A model generated the notes under the pieces. That model searched no databases. It was given only the letters and a program-made list of their open reading frames with translations, and was not told the origin of the DNA. This document shows, piece by piece, positions 23,120 to 34,919 of a DNA stretch of 64,000 bases; position 1 is the stretch's first letter, and each line of letters starts with the position of its first letter. This DNA is from Asterella californica (lineage: Eukaryota > Streptophyta > Marchantiopsida > Marchantiales > Aytoniaceae), in contig JAYKYS010000004.1 in assembly GCA_036924285.1 (NCBI GenBank), positions 868,001 through 932,000 on the forward strand. Direction: 5' to 3'. A program made the translations under genes and the position numbers.

Positions 23120-25020
23120 TCAGAGTTAGACTTGTACGTCTCCAGAAGTCAAAAAAATTACTTGTACAGCTAAGAGCGGCTGCAGTATCATATCATTACA
23201 AATTTTACACGTGAAAGTTATCCAAGACTACGCGGGATATAAGCTATGGAGATATCGTGTGCAAGAACAAGACAAAACAGAAAGACAAAATCATGCGAAC
23301 ATGCCCTTCAGATATCCAACTTCACTTTATGTACACTTCTGTAGCATCTTACAAAATTGAAGAACAACACAATTCGTCTGAAAACTGCACATCAAATCCT
23401 TAATCCAGCTCCAAAACCCAAAACCCTGAGTACCTTATGTATCCACAACAAGTGCAATATCACGATTGTATCGGGGATGTCGGTCAGTATATTACTAGCT
23501 CAAATGGTCAGATCACTCTAACCCAAATGAGAGTCATGAGTGCAACCCACGTAACTAACGATATAGAGAATGCTACTTGATGTCAACACCAAAATCGCAC
23601 CACCACCACCACTCAGTATACTACTAGTCCGATGGTCAGATTCCTCTAATCCAAATGAGAGTCGTGAGTGTAGCCCACGTAGCTAGCGATATAGAGAGAA
23701 TTATATCTAAAATCTGAAATAGGCACCAAACCCATAGTGAAGAACCTGAAAAATGCTAATATGAAGACTTCTTCATTTCCTCAAACGGTCTTCTGATATG
23801 CATAAGTTCTACCTTCTTGACTCCAACGGTCCAAAGATCCACCAAATCCATTTCCCAACGATCGAGATAACTCCAACTTTCGATCGCAGGTGACTGAACT
23901 TCTAAAACCTCCTCCTTGCGGGTTAAAAACACTCACACGCTCAAACAGATCGTCTGATTTGAGATCGATCTCCTCCGATAGATAGAACCGACTATTTTGA
24001 ATCCAACGAGACCTCAAACAAGCAGTTTGGAGTTCTCCTCACGAAGTATGATATGAAATTTGATCGTAGGAAGTAAAAATCTGATGTAAATTGATCGCAT
24101 GTAGCTCAATCTTTCTCACCACGTCCAACACGACAATCCAATCCACATGAGGTCTCCTCCTATGTGTGATGAAGACTCCTTGATCATATAGACACCAATA
24201 ACGAAGAGGTTGGTCCACCAATTGCGAAGAACAACCCAACCTCAAGTTGTAGATAAATGGAAATCGATGAAAATATTCTCCATGCCAGCCAATCTCACTC
24301 ACATCTTCCAATTCATCCGATGAAACTTCGTAACGTCTTCAATCTCATGAAGAACTCGATGTTCTGATCTCAATGGATCCAAAGATAACAAGTTTAGACT
24401 CCAAAACGATCCGAACGATCGATCTCTTCTTCGCAGACAACTGAAGCACTCCAATCTTCTCTCTTTATGTCTCATTTTTCCTAGAAAACACAACACGGTC
24501 CATCACTTCAAGAACCGTCTTTTTCTATATACCACATGTACAGATCTGAATCCAATGACACATTATGAGTATGCATTGGACCTCTCAATCTCCCGAAACA
24601 TCCACCGTCTCTTGTATATATGACACAATAGACGTGTCATATATACAAGCTAACCTCTTATAAGCACCCTCCTTATGTCAATTTTCATAATACATGAACT
24701 CTCTAGAATATGACCAAGCAGGTCTCTTATGCTCTTAGTATAACGCCAGAAACTGCAAATACTCAGTAACGTTGACAAGCTAAAGCTTCGCTTATTTTTC
24801 TCATCTTTTGAACTCCATAACGTCGCTATTAAGCATCCAAATGAAGTAGATGAAGCGCCCATGAGAACCTTACAATGGGCCATAGTATGGTTAACAACAC
24901 GGAGTTCACTGAGTTGTAAATAACAGCGGCCAAGATAATCAGTTGTAACGGAACGACCGAACAAAAAAGTCTCAATGACAAGAGAGACTTTTGTCATCAA
25001 GAGCATGTTACATGCTCAAA
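23120..25020 (+). repeat. Repeat Y, copy 1
   Basis: A stretch of about 1.7-1.9 kb that recurs as an inverted partial copy (25440-26395) and as a diverged direct copy (41090-42680). It includes ACACGTGAAAGTTATCC, GCTATGGAGATATC and TTCACTTTATGTACAC at its left side. It ends with AAGAGCATGTTACATGCTC (near-palindromic) around 25015. It has no long frames. Size and promoter-like content suggest an LTR or a non-autonomous retroelement, but terminal TG/CA and a target duplication were not established. Confidence 0.7.
24611..24649. repeat. Perfect 16-bp inverted repeat within Y
   Basis: Arms 24611-24626 and 24634-24649 with a 7-base loop. The corresponding stretch of the inverted copy (near 25678-25695) keeps only one arm. 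Confidence 0.85.
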
Positions 25021-25439
25021 ATTCAACAATTGTGTCTTCTCTATCCAACGCGTTGCCAAGGATCTCTATCAAAGGCGTCCTAACTGATCTGATCATTGCA
25101 CTTTCAAGCTTGCAACGACGATCGTAATGAGAAAGCTCAATTACTTGATAGATTTTAATTTCAGCAATATGAACTAGATGGTAGAATACTGAGCGATGGA
25201 ATTTTTATGATAAAGCGACAACGATAATAATTCGTGTCACGACGAGTGGTCTTGAATCTTTGAGAACAATTGTTAATAATCTTTTAGAGTGCTTGTACCT
25301 CCTACAAATTTTATCGTTGTCATATCGTGGATCGACTTCTACATTAAAGTCAAAATTGAAGACTTCATGTCTTCAATCCGAAGACGTTCATGGAGAAAAC
25401 AACAACTTCTTTTCTATTTTCGGATCTACATTCTCACAA

Positions 25440-26395
25440 CACCAAATGGTAGAGCTCATTGTAATGGTCCCATGAGCACTTCATTTCGATGCTTAATAGC
25501 GACGTTACGGGGTTCGAAAGATGAAAAAAATAAGCCAAGCTTTAGCTTGTCAGCGCTTATTGAGTATTTGCAGTTTCTGGCATTATACTAAGGGCATAAG
25601 GGACATGCTTGGTCATATTCTAGAGAGTTCACGTACTATGAAAATTGACGTAAGGGGGTGCTTATAAGAGGTTAGCTTGTATATATGACTTGTCAGTGGA
25701 TGTTTCGGGAGATTGAGAGGTCCAATGCATACTCATAATGTGTTATGGGTTAGATCTGTACATGTGGCATATAAGATAAGACTGTTCTTGAAGAGATGTA
25801 TCGTGTTGTTTGTTCTGAGAAAATTGAGACATAAGGAGAGAGGACTGGAGTGCTTCAATTGTCTGCGAAGGAGAGTTCGATCGTTCGGATTGTTTTGGAG
25901 TCCAAACTTGCTGTCCTTGGATCCATCGAGATCAGACCATCGAGTTTTTCATGAGATTGAAGACGTTACGAAGTTTCATCGGGTGAATTGAAAAATGTGA
26001 GGGAGATTGGTTCGCATGGAGAATACTTTCATCGACTTCTATTTATCTATGACTTGAGGTTGGGTTGTTCTTCGCAATCGGTGGACCAACCTCTTCGTTA
26101 TTGATGTCTATATGATCAAGGAGTCTTCATCACACATAGGAGGAGACCTCATGTGGATTGGATTGTTGTGTTGGGCGTGGTGAGAAAGATTGAGCTACAT
26201 GCGATCAATTTACATCAGATTGTTACTTCCTACGATCAAATTTCATATCATACTTCGTGAGGAGAACTCCAAACTGCTTGTTTGAGGTCTCGTTGGATTC
26301 AAAGTAGTCGGTTCTATCTATTGGAGGAGATCGATCTCAAATCAGACGATCTGTTTGAGCGTGTGAGTGTTTTAATCCGCAAGGAGGAGATCAAG
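25440..26395 (-). repeat. Repeat Y, copy 2 (inverted)
   Basis: Reverse complement of roughly 23936-24890, by eye about 85-90% identical where compared (for example 25800-26000 against 24300-24490). With copy 1 it forms an inverted repeat with arms of about 0.95 kb and a spacer of about 0.55 kb. Confidence 0.85.
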
Positions 26396-27384
26396 ATTTA
26401 GAGCCAACATGTTCAAGCCACATATATCTATAGAGTCATATACCCAATGTATTCCCAGATAGAAAAACATGTTATACGACAATGGGTTCAGTCACTAATA
26501 AGTTTGTGCTTTACGTCATCTTCATCATTGTGGTGTTGTCTCGAGATTTACCACCGGTAAGCTATGTTCATACCTCATGTACGTTCGAATGATATATTCG
26601 CTCTCGTCAATAGATTTTGATGTGGTTTCTACAGTTGGTTATCACAAAGAGCTAGTTCATCCTACTTTCGAAGCTTCTCATGAAGAGACGTCTGCAGTAC
26701 TTTCGTCCGAGTCTCACTCTATGACTCTTCCATAACAGACTTCTTCTCCTCAACTTATTGTGGACCCTTATGTCATTACTAGCAAAATAGATGCAACTGA
26801 GGAGATTGATATCCTTGCAGATGAGGAGGTCTCTTAAGAAATTCCACATTCTATCTTGTTGTCTTAGAGTTTTGATTTCTGTTAATGTATTGTTTAGCTT
26901 ACATTTACTTTAGTGTATACACATCAGATCTAGACCTCGAGTTATCCCGTGATATGCTGTACTTTTGTTGTCCTTGCTTCTTATGAGCATAAAAAGATTT
27001 AAATGGGAGTTCGTGATTTGTGATTCTAGATAGATATAAGATTCTTTCATTTTCCTCCTTGGCTACATATCATATGTGTTATTCCATTACATGTCATTGA
27101 TTTTCTTAATGCTTTTGCTGTTTCATTGGACTTTATTTTGAACATTTTCTGACATAAAATCATTATCATCTGAACCATCTGTTTTTCTATTGCATCTTTC
27201 ATTTTCTGTTTGAGTTTTCGTGAGGCATAATCTGGTTCGAAGTGACAAGTGTTATGTCTCACAAAATTCCATATATCTGTTATCCATTCAGGAAAATTAG
27301 TTCCATCATAGCTTATTATCTAAATATTTGTTTGTATAGATTATCGTTAGATTTTTTTCTTTGTACATCACTCATTTCGCAGAA
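26396..27384. other. Unassigned AT-rich DNA inside the retroelement nest
   Basis: Frames are broken. A plus-strand stretch near 26600-26840 and a minus-strand stretch near 27047-27262 give retroelement-like but unidentifiable fragments. Confidence 0.35.
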
Positions 27385-27570
27385 TAAGACCTGTAAGTTC
27401 CTAGAGTCCAGAAGTTTACTTGTACAACCATAGTATGGTTAACAACACAGAGTTCACTGAGTTGTAAATAACAGCGACCAAGATAACCAGTTGTAACGGA
27501 ATGATCAAACAAAAGGGTCTCAATGACAAGAGAGACTTTTGTCATCAAGAGCATGTTACATGCTCAAATG
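27385..27570 (+). repeat. Repeat Y, internally deleted derivative
   Basis: About 45 bp resembling the left end of Y1 (AGAC.TGTA..TCCAGAAGT..TTACTTGTACA, compare 23128-23170) are joined directly to about 140 bp matching the right end (24888-25018, CATAGTATGGTTAACAACAC to CATGTTACATGCTCAAA). This supports 23.1-25.0 kb as one unit. Confidence 0.7.
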
Positions 27571-27649
27571 TTTCTGATTTTTGACTCTTAAAGTTTACTG
27601 TCTGATCTTATTATTGCTAGTTCGACCTGAATTTCATTTTCTGAACATA

Positions 27650-27840
27650 CTAGAGGATCCAATCGACCTGTATGAGTGTTCATAGTGTCACCTCTTAGCC
27701 TGAAGCCTATTCAACCAGTAAACAACCACAGCAAGAAGCCCAACGCTTCCCTGAGTAGTTGTATCACAGCCTTCACGATCATATCACAGCTAGAAGGTTC
27801 TGCCCTTCCCAGGAAAACTCTCACCTACGACACCGCATCA
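27650..27840 (-). repeat. Repeat X, partial inverted copy
   Basis: Reverse complement of 34925-35110, including the block that reads CCTGGGAAGGGCGGAACC in the plus-strand copy. It abuts LTR sequence of gypsy family W. Confidence 0.75.
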
Positions 27841-28075
27841 TCTTGTGACTTGCTCATATTTTGAGACCGACCTAGGCGGGTCTAGGTCGGGACTTAGGGA
27901 ATGTTGAGCTTGATGATTAAGGAGACTGTCCGACTCCGGTCCAGACCAAACTGAGTTAAGGTAAGTGATGCATGAACGCTAACTTGTGATTGTGATTTGC
28001 AGGTTAGCGTTGTGAGTTTCGTGCCCTACTGAGCAAGAGCTTCCGCTGGTGCAACAAGGCGATAGGTGCGCAAAA
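27840..28075 (+). mobile_element. Gypsy family W: 3' part of the 5' LTR
   Basis: This matches 36580-36830 in inverse orientation (GACCGACCTAG..GGGTCTAGGTCGG, then GATGATTA.GGAGAC, then AACGCTAAC). The shared sequence stops near 28071, where TGATATCGGAGCC begins. That resembles the initiator-Met primer-binding site TGGTATCAGAGCC with two changes. It is therefore the right end of a 5' LTR on the plus strand; the left part of the LTR is missing. Confidence 0.7.
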
Positions 28076-28379
28076 AGTGATATCGGAGCCGACGCTTCGA
28101 TGAGCGAGAACTTGAGATAGCGGCTGAAGACTGGACGCTTGAGGAGGGATGCGAGACACGAAGCGGATCAACGTTTCTAGGTGAACACTTGGAGCAATGG
28201 CCGACATAAAACAGAGTTTCAAGAGGAAGACCAAGAGACGACTGACGACTGACACCGGGATCAGATCGACTCGAGCTAGCCCCAAGGTACAGTCAAGAGA
28301 CGATAACCGAGAACCTTCACCCCAACGTCTAGGGAGCTCAATATCAGCTGCGGCACCGGTTTAGCAAGATGGAGTCTTG

Positions 28380-29165
28380 TCAACGGTGCCCAACGATTCA
28401 GACGCAGGAAGTCAAAGAGCTTTGTATGTGGAACTCATCAAGATGATGAAGACCATGCAAGAGAATATGGTCTCCAGGGATAAACGTATCGTTGAGCTTG
28501 AGATAGACCAATAGAGTTCTTCGTCTATCAAAAAGCTTTGTAAGACGAATTTGCTGACCTCATTTTCAGATATAGGACGGGCTCGCAAGATTAAGGATTT
28601 TTTAACTGAGTTGGACCTATACTTTGAGGTGCAACAGGCTCAAGAGTCAAACAAGGTGAGAGCGGTGGTTACGTTCTTGAAAGATCATGCGCTTATCTGA
28701 TGGACTGCATATAGGGATGAGCATGTCTTGACCGTCTCGGTGCTTAGTTGGAAAGAGTTCAAAGAGTTGCTCGTGAGACGATTCACTCTGGAGTATCAAA
28801 AGATTCGAGACGGTGTTGAGTTAGTTAAGTTGAAGCAGACGGGGATCTTAAGTGCTTATGTGCTCGAGTTCAGTGCTTAGCTGGATTCGTTCTCCAAGTG
28901 GAGAACAAATCCAGCTATGTATATTTATTGGGGGACTCAAGTCTAGCTCGGAGAAGGCTCTCTTTCGGATGTCGGAGCTACCTGTTACAAGTGATGAACT
29001 TTTGAAGCTAGCAGAGTGGATTGAGGATGACGAAGTCCAGCAATAGAAACCTTTTGAACCACGTAGTATGGACAAGTTTCAAAAGAAGAACAAGGGCTTC
29101 AAGGACAATGAGAAGGGCGTGACAAGGATCGGAAGGATTCTTCTACCCCGGTGTCGGAGTGTGAT
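28380..29165 (+). pseudogene. Gypsy family W gag (retrotransposon gag domain), broken
   Basis: The conceptual frame shows the plant Ty3/gypsy gag domain: KIKDFLTELDLYFEVQQ near 28583, KVRAVVTFLKDHAL, WKEFKELLVRRFTLEYQ near 28750, LVKLKQTGILSAYVLEF and, in another frame, LLKLAEWIEDDE near 29005. Stops occur at internal positions (for example where a Trp normally follows the helix near 28698). A short palindromic duplication sits at 28879-28916, so at least one frameshift is present. The frame is cut at about 29166 by repeat X and resumes at about 30428. Confidence 0.8.
28879..28916. repeat. 18-bp inverted repeat inside gag
   Basis: Arms 28879-28896 and 28899-28916 differ at one position and have a 2-base loop. 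This looks like a foldback template-switch scar that shifted the gag frame. Confidence 0.8.
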
Positions 29166-30425
29166 CCGTCTACCTAGGAAAGCGCCGGGCTTTTGGCTGT
29201 GGTTGTTTACTCAAGAGGTTGGCTTTCAGGTCACAACAGGGGCCATAAACACTCACACAGTTGTGTAGGATCCTCTAATATGCTCAAAAGCGAAATTTAG
29301 GTCTAACTAGTAGTAATAAGTTTAGGCGGTGAACTTTGACACACAAAGAGAGGAAAACTATGAAGGTTTAGACTTCTAAACTTCCCCTACATGTAAATGA
29401 GGTACTACTGGACACACACACGAAGTTTCACCCTGAGATCAAATTCTAGCACCGGGATGTTGACAGAAAAGTTTTGAGCAAGAAAATTATGGTAATTTTT
29501 GGTACCCAGATGGCTATTTCAACCTAGATCAGAAGATTGGCTCGATGAATTTCAAATATTCTCACAGTATTTGAAGTCTACAGGATGCTGAACATCCCTG
29601 TGAAGTTGGGACTCCTGAATGTACACAGAACTCCAGATCTCCTCCTCTGAAGTCGCTGCTCTAGATTAAGAGCTTTTCAGACCCCTTCAGCTTCAGCGGC
29701 CGCCCTGAATTACTCAGTCGCTCTATCGGTATGAAACTTTTTGGGAAATCGTAGCACTGCTGGCAGAGAACACAACCTCGAAGTTTTGAAGCAATTTCCT
29801 CAAATCTGCTGCTAGTGACACTGAAAACCCTAAATCCAACAAAAGTGATTCAATTCTAGCACAATTCGAACTTCAATTGGTCATAACTTCGTCTTTATTG
29901 CCTCAAATCGATCGAAAATTTCACTGGAAGTGCTTGGCATGACGAGCTCTATCTCCCTGTGCTCTCAGATTTCGAAGATCACTCACCAAGTGCTCGAAAT
30001 CCACTCTAGAGCTCTGTTTCTAAACTTAGAGTTTTACAAAAGACAAAAATGGACCAATGGGAGTTCATAGCTCCACTTGACTGTCCTTTTGTGCCTTAAA
30101 CTACCTGGTAACTTATCTGCACTCATAGGCTACCACGTCAAGCCCCCTAGAGTGCCAACGTAAAACTTAAACTACCTAAAACGACACGCAACCCCGAAAA
30201 ATAACTTAAATCACCTAGAAAGCATGCATGGGCGACACGCAAATACAACCCTTGAGCTTAAGCCCTATCAACATGGTAATCAACCTACTAAGACTCAAAA
30301 TAGTGTTAACACCGTATGCAAAGATGTCAAACATATACATAAAGGACTAGAAGTAATATGAGCTAACTTCTAGAACTACTAAACTCAAGCGTCAGAGTAG
30401 AAGTCAAGCATGTAGCCGCCAAGTA
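29166..30425 (+). repeat. Repeat X, copy inside gypsy W gag
   Basis: About 1.26 kb aligning along its length with 34995-36350, with shared landmarks TCTAAACTTCCCCTACATG, ATCAAATTCTAGCACCG, CAGGATGCTGAACA and GACCAATGGGAGTTCATAG. It lacks about 100 bp present in the other copy near 36110-36200. It splits gag from the zinc knuckle, so it inserted after W did. It has no long frame. Termini and target duplication are unclear. Confidence 0.85.
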
Positions 30426-30427
30426 GC

Positions 30428-31020
30428 ACGACACCGGCAGCAAAGCGGCAGCAAACAGGGTCGAAATCTAAGAGACAAACACCTCAGAGAGACAATGGTG
30501 CTAAGTTTACTTGCTACAATTGTGACGAGGCGGGTCATATTGCTAAAGGTGCACGAAACCTAAGATTAGTAACTGTAGTATAAATGCGTTTGTTGCAAAG
30601 AACTTGTTGGAGGACCAGATGACTATGACCTTGAGAACCACGAAGAAGACTCCGAGACTAATGTTTCTACAAGCCAAGGTTGCTAACCGTGATGTTACTT
30701 TTCTTGTGGACATAGGAGCGACCCACTCCTTCATAAGTCTGAAGTTGGTGAAGAAGTTGGGCTTGTCTACCTCCTAGGCAGACAAGCCTATTCAGGTGCG
30801 CTTTGCCAAGGGCAAGACGTACCAAACTTCTGAAGTGGCCTTGGACGTACGATTTGCATGTGGGAAGTTGGAGTTCACAGAGAACTTCACGGTGTGCGAT
30901 GATATCCATGCGATTTTGGGAAACACTTTCTTGGATAGGTTTGAAGTGGAACTTAAGCGGAAACCTTTAAGGTTGAACGTTAGAGTTAAAGGACGAAAGC
31001 TGGGAGTGAGACTGATCTGA
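30428..31020 (+). pseudogene. Gypsy family W zinc knuckle and protease
   Basis: A gag zinc knuckle begins at 30512 (C-x2-C-x4-H in CYNCDEAGHIAK). The fourth ligand, normally Cys, reads Gly/Ala because of a nearby shift. A retropepsin-like protease follows: the active-site motif normally D-S/T-G-A is DIGATHSF near 30709, and the flap and hydrophobic segment ILGNTFLDRFEVEL is near 30913. In-frame stops (for example at 30775) break it. The part 30796-31020 is still open. Confidence 0.8.
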
Positions 31021-31194
31021 AAGACGCAAAAAATTAACAACTTTGCGGTGAATTTGATCAAAAGTAGACAGTTGGACTTATACGACGGAGTCATGTGTTT
31101 GATGCGGATTGCAGATTTCATGACGGGTGACAAACAAGAGGAAATATCAGGAGATGCGACTAAACTTCCGAAGTGATTAAGTGATTAATCACTT

Positions 31195-31645
31195 AGTGTG
31201 CTTCGCAAAGTGATTAAGGAGTTTAAGGATGTTTTGACGGATGAGTTACCTGCTGAATTATCTCCAAGGCGAGTGATGAATCACAGATCGAGGTCTTGTC
31301 AAGATCAGAACCACCTTCCAAAGCTCCTTATCGACTCAATCAGGTGGAACTCCTTGAGTTGAAAAAGACAACTCGGTGAACTATTAGTGCGGGGATATAT
31401 TTGAACTAGCAAGTCATCTTACGGAGCCCTAGTTCTTTTTTCAAAGAAGAAGGATGAGAAGTTATAACTCTGTGCGGATTATCATGCACTCAATAATGTG
31501 ACGGTGAAGAATAATTATCCTTTGCCATGGATAGATGATCTGTTTGATAGGTTAACGGGCGCAAAGTACTTCAGTAGGATAGACTTGAAGTCAGGATATT
31601 ACTAGATCTGGATAGCTGATTCAGAGGACGATTAGGACAGTGAAT
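31195..31645 (+). pseudogene. Gypsy family W reverse transcriptase, N-terminal part
   Basis: A plus-strand conceptual frame reads VIKEFKDVLTDELPAELSP, then (shifted) [58 protein letters not shown]. These are the fingers and first palm Asp of a chromovirus reverse transcriptase. It ends abruptly near 31645, before the YxDD motif, so the element is 3' truncated. Confidence 0.8.
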
Positions 31646-33589
31646 AACGATAGACGAAACTGCTTCAACATCATCTTCGATGTTTCCTACACTCTCAAAC
31701 ATCTCTTACCTAAGTGATCTTTACAAAGACACATAAAGTGACAAAGAATTGAAAGAAGGGTGAAGAGGAGTTGACTCGTATGTGTTGTGACTTTTGGGAG
31801 AGAACACATAATCAGAATCTTGGGAGATTATAGAATGTAACAGTATGGTAGCAAAAAGAGTCTTTCCAGAGCTTGGAGCAACATTTCTACAAGGCGACAA
31901 GCAACATGTCAAATCTTCAGGTGTAAGATTGTCAAAAGGTCCATCGGTGTCAAAACTTTATCGAATGTTGATGAGTTGCTTCTCAGAGAGATCATCCTGA
32001 CAGACTCAAAGCGGAGATTGTTACCGTCCTCACTCTCTTCCAACAAGTCATCGCAAACATCTATATATAGATACATCTTACTTCTTTTCTGTGATCTCAT
32101 ATCTAGTCCTCTAATTGGTCCACTTCAAGTGGAGTAGTCAGCTGGATCCTTGTCCACTGGAACAACAAAATCTGGAGTTGCATCTCTATTTGAACCACGC
32201 GACGGCTTTAAAATCACTATTTTTATCCCTCCAGATTTAGAAGAGGTTGATCTTGCCAATCTGCGTGTCCTAGAGCTTATGAGGACAAAAGGTGGATGTG
32301 CGGACAAGGAGTCCACATTAATCTCTATTAGTCTCAAAAACTGCCAGTATGATATTGTTATTAAGAGGACGACTAATGACATTTGATCCAAGAAGTTGCA
32401 AAACCGCAGTTTATGCTCGATGCGTCTCAGTGTCCACATCACAACCCCATCTAGAATCCATGGACTGTCTATTATCAGCTGGTTCTTTTCTCTTCGAAGA
32501 ACGTGAAGGTGGAAATCTCTCATCAAGGCTTGAAAATGAGAGCTGACGCGAGCATAACGTTTTTCTTTATTTGTATTGTTCTTGAACTATCTAATTCATG
32601 AGATGACAATACAAAGACGGCATATGTCCAAGAGAACAGCGAATGAGAAGTAAAAAACTTTGACCAAGCTTCAACCTTTTATACTTTCTGGTGGAAGTGA
32701 AGACGTGGTCAGATCATACACGTTCAGATCTCTAATCTACGGCTAAAATCTGATAAATCTAGATGATCCAAATTCAGGAGGCTAAATGGACGGTTCAGAT
32801 TTCGCATATGCCAATCTTGAGAAGAATCCTTAGACAAAAGATGTGGGTCACTTTTTCTTTCTCCTTTTCTTTCTTGCACTCCGCGACAATCCTCCTTGGT
32901 TACATCAGATTCTCTAGTTTAGGCTGTTTATCATTCAGAATTGCCTTCTTTGCATAGATATTTTTGGTTCCAATTTGCGTTGGAGATTTTGAACTCTAGA
33001 ATTCATGATTCTGATCAGTTTTAGTTTACACTTGAACGTGCAATACCACCAAAATTGAAGAAATCTGTGTTGGTTTTCACCTTAGACAATTTGATCAAGT
33101 CAATGAGCCCTGTCAAATTGATAATTTTGTGATTATTGCACAACAACGGATTGTAGGAAAAGAAAGATGAGAACCATCTAATGATATACATGAAGAACGA
33201 GCAAGATGAGGATTTTGTTTGACTGGGGCTTTTGGTGAAGGTGGCGATGGTCCGTCGTGGAGGTGGAGCTCAAGATGGACTTTTAGTCGACTTGGATGAC
33301 AGTCTTGTGCTCTACACTATCACTTTGGCTGATTTGGTACTTGATGAGATGGTTGTGGTTGTTGATGAAAGTAAGGTAAGTGTACATATGCTTTGCGAAT
33401 TTATTTTGCGCTCATCAGTTTTTTATGTCACCTTTTTTGTTTGCTAGTCGTGAACCTTTTGCGCTCATAAGGACATCGTCACGCCTTTCGTTTCTCTCTT
33501 GTCGCTTCTGAACTTTACTTGCAATCTATTCCACCGGTGTCTTGTTGCATGAGGGTCTGTACAGTGTAGCAAAAAAGAGTTTTCTTCCA
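31646..33589. other. Unassigned sequence in the retroelement nest
   Basis: A plus-strand frame at 32150-32386 and the overlapping minus-strand frame at 32125-32526 are the longest. Neither matches a domain I know. It is possibly retroelement leader or host DNA trapped between insertions. Confidence 0.35.
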
Positions 33590-34330
33590 TTGGGTACGTA
33601 GTTGTAAAAGAAGCTGCCCATGAGCTTGTTAAGCTGGGTGGTGCTAAGCTAGGACCAAGCTAGACAAGCTGCCCTTTAGCTTATATTCCAAAGAATGACT
33701 AAGAAGTTACGAAGGTACCAGGTAGAAGCTCTTCTTGATTAAAGCAAGCACATGTCTTCACTTATGCGAGATAAGATTACACGTAGGTGTTTACGTCATT
33801 TCTAATTTAAAAAAGTGACAAAGAGAAAACTTTGTCATTTTCGATTGATGACTCGGATTTGTTATCCGATGACATCAATGTGTACGTGTTCTTGAGTAGT
33901 ATAGTTTTGGTTCTTTTGTCACTAGAGATTATGAGTTAGGAGATACTTGATACAGCTATGGGCGAGTTGAAAGCCTTTGGGGTGGTCCTGTAGCTGTGGC
34001 ATATGCTCTAAAATCGTGACTTGTCATAATCTAGGTTGCATCAAGATGGCATCGAGGGTTGAGAAATTTTTATTTAACAAGAGGTTAGCTTGACTAAGGG
34101 ACTGCTTAGCAAAGGGCTTGAATTTTAGATAAATCGATGTGCGACGAGAATTCAAGGGACATTACATAGAACCGAACTGAGAGAAGAGGAGATCCGCGCG
34201 AGAGAGAGAGGAGAAGATTTTGCTTACTGAAGATGTTGACCGTGAAACTAAGAGAAGAATAAAGTTTCTTGAGCCTTGAGAAGCTTATTTGTACAAACTG
34301 GAATGTTGATTGAACTTGGTGGGTACAAAG
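33590..34330 (+). mobile_element. Gypsy family Z: LTR-like copy, plus orientation
   Basis: Diverged inverse counterpart of 43690-44580. Shared blocks include CTAGACAAGCTGCCCT (33670), CAAAGAGAAAA with a following short hairpin (33820-33870), the GGGGTGG..TAGCTGTGG region (33980) and GAGAAATTTTTATTTAACAAG (34060). A gag fragment follows in the same orientation, so this is most likely a 5' LTR. Confidence 0.55.
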
Positions 34331-34486
34331 AGATCATATTTGGGTTCTGATTGTTGGTAGCAATCTATTTTCCTCTTTTGATCCATCCCACAAAGAGGTT
34401 CGCTCTCCCCAAGAAAGACTCTCACCATGACACTTGGTGCACTGAGAACAATTGGGGTGATTGATATGGAGAATTTGTTGGATTGA

Positions 34487-34915
34487 GTGAGGAAGATGGG
34501 TCATGGTGCTGCCGTCCAAGGTGTGGCTGCTGCTCAAGGTATTCCTGCTCAAGGGACTCCTGGTCAAGATGGCATTGACACTCAAGGGGGACCTACTGTA
34601 GTTCCAGCAGCAAGTGCACAGCTTGCTGTTGATACAGCTCAGATTCTTCAAGTGTTGGCTGCTCTTATTCAATAGCAACTTGCAATTGGAGGAGCTGAGC
34701 AGAAATATACAAAGGCGCTACAAGCAGTTGTTGATAGATGTGGACGATTTGATGACAGAGATGTTACGAAGTATCTACAGAAATATGTGGGTGAGATAGA
34801 ACTGGTGAGGGCACATGAAGTTGAGGTAATTCTCAGCTTTGAGTTGTCTGTTGTTCTTGAAATGAGAGAGAAAGTGAGAAATTTACAGAGGAGACATCTA
34901 GGAGGATAGACTCTA
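34487..34915 (+). pseudogene. Gypsy family Z gag fragment
   Basis: After a start-like ATG (MGHGAAVQG) comes a Gln/Pro/Ala-rich leader. A stop at 34673-34675 interrupts it, and the same frame then continues into KYLQKYVGEIELVRAHEVE, ILSFELSVVLEMREKVRNLQ. That resembles the helical gag N-terminal region of a gypsy family found in streptophytes. It is cut off where repeat X begins (about 34920). Confidence 0.55.
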
Positions 34916-34919
34916 TATG

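Noticed and set aside
32125..32526. Overlapping frames on both strands in the retroelement nest
   Set aside because: Neither translation shows a retroelement or host domain, and both are surrounded by decayed elements.
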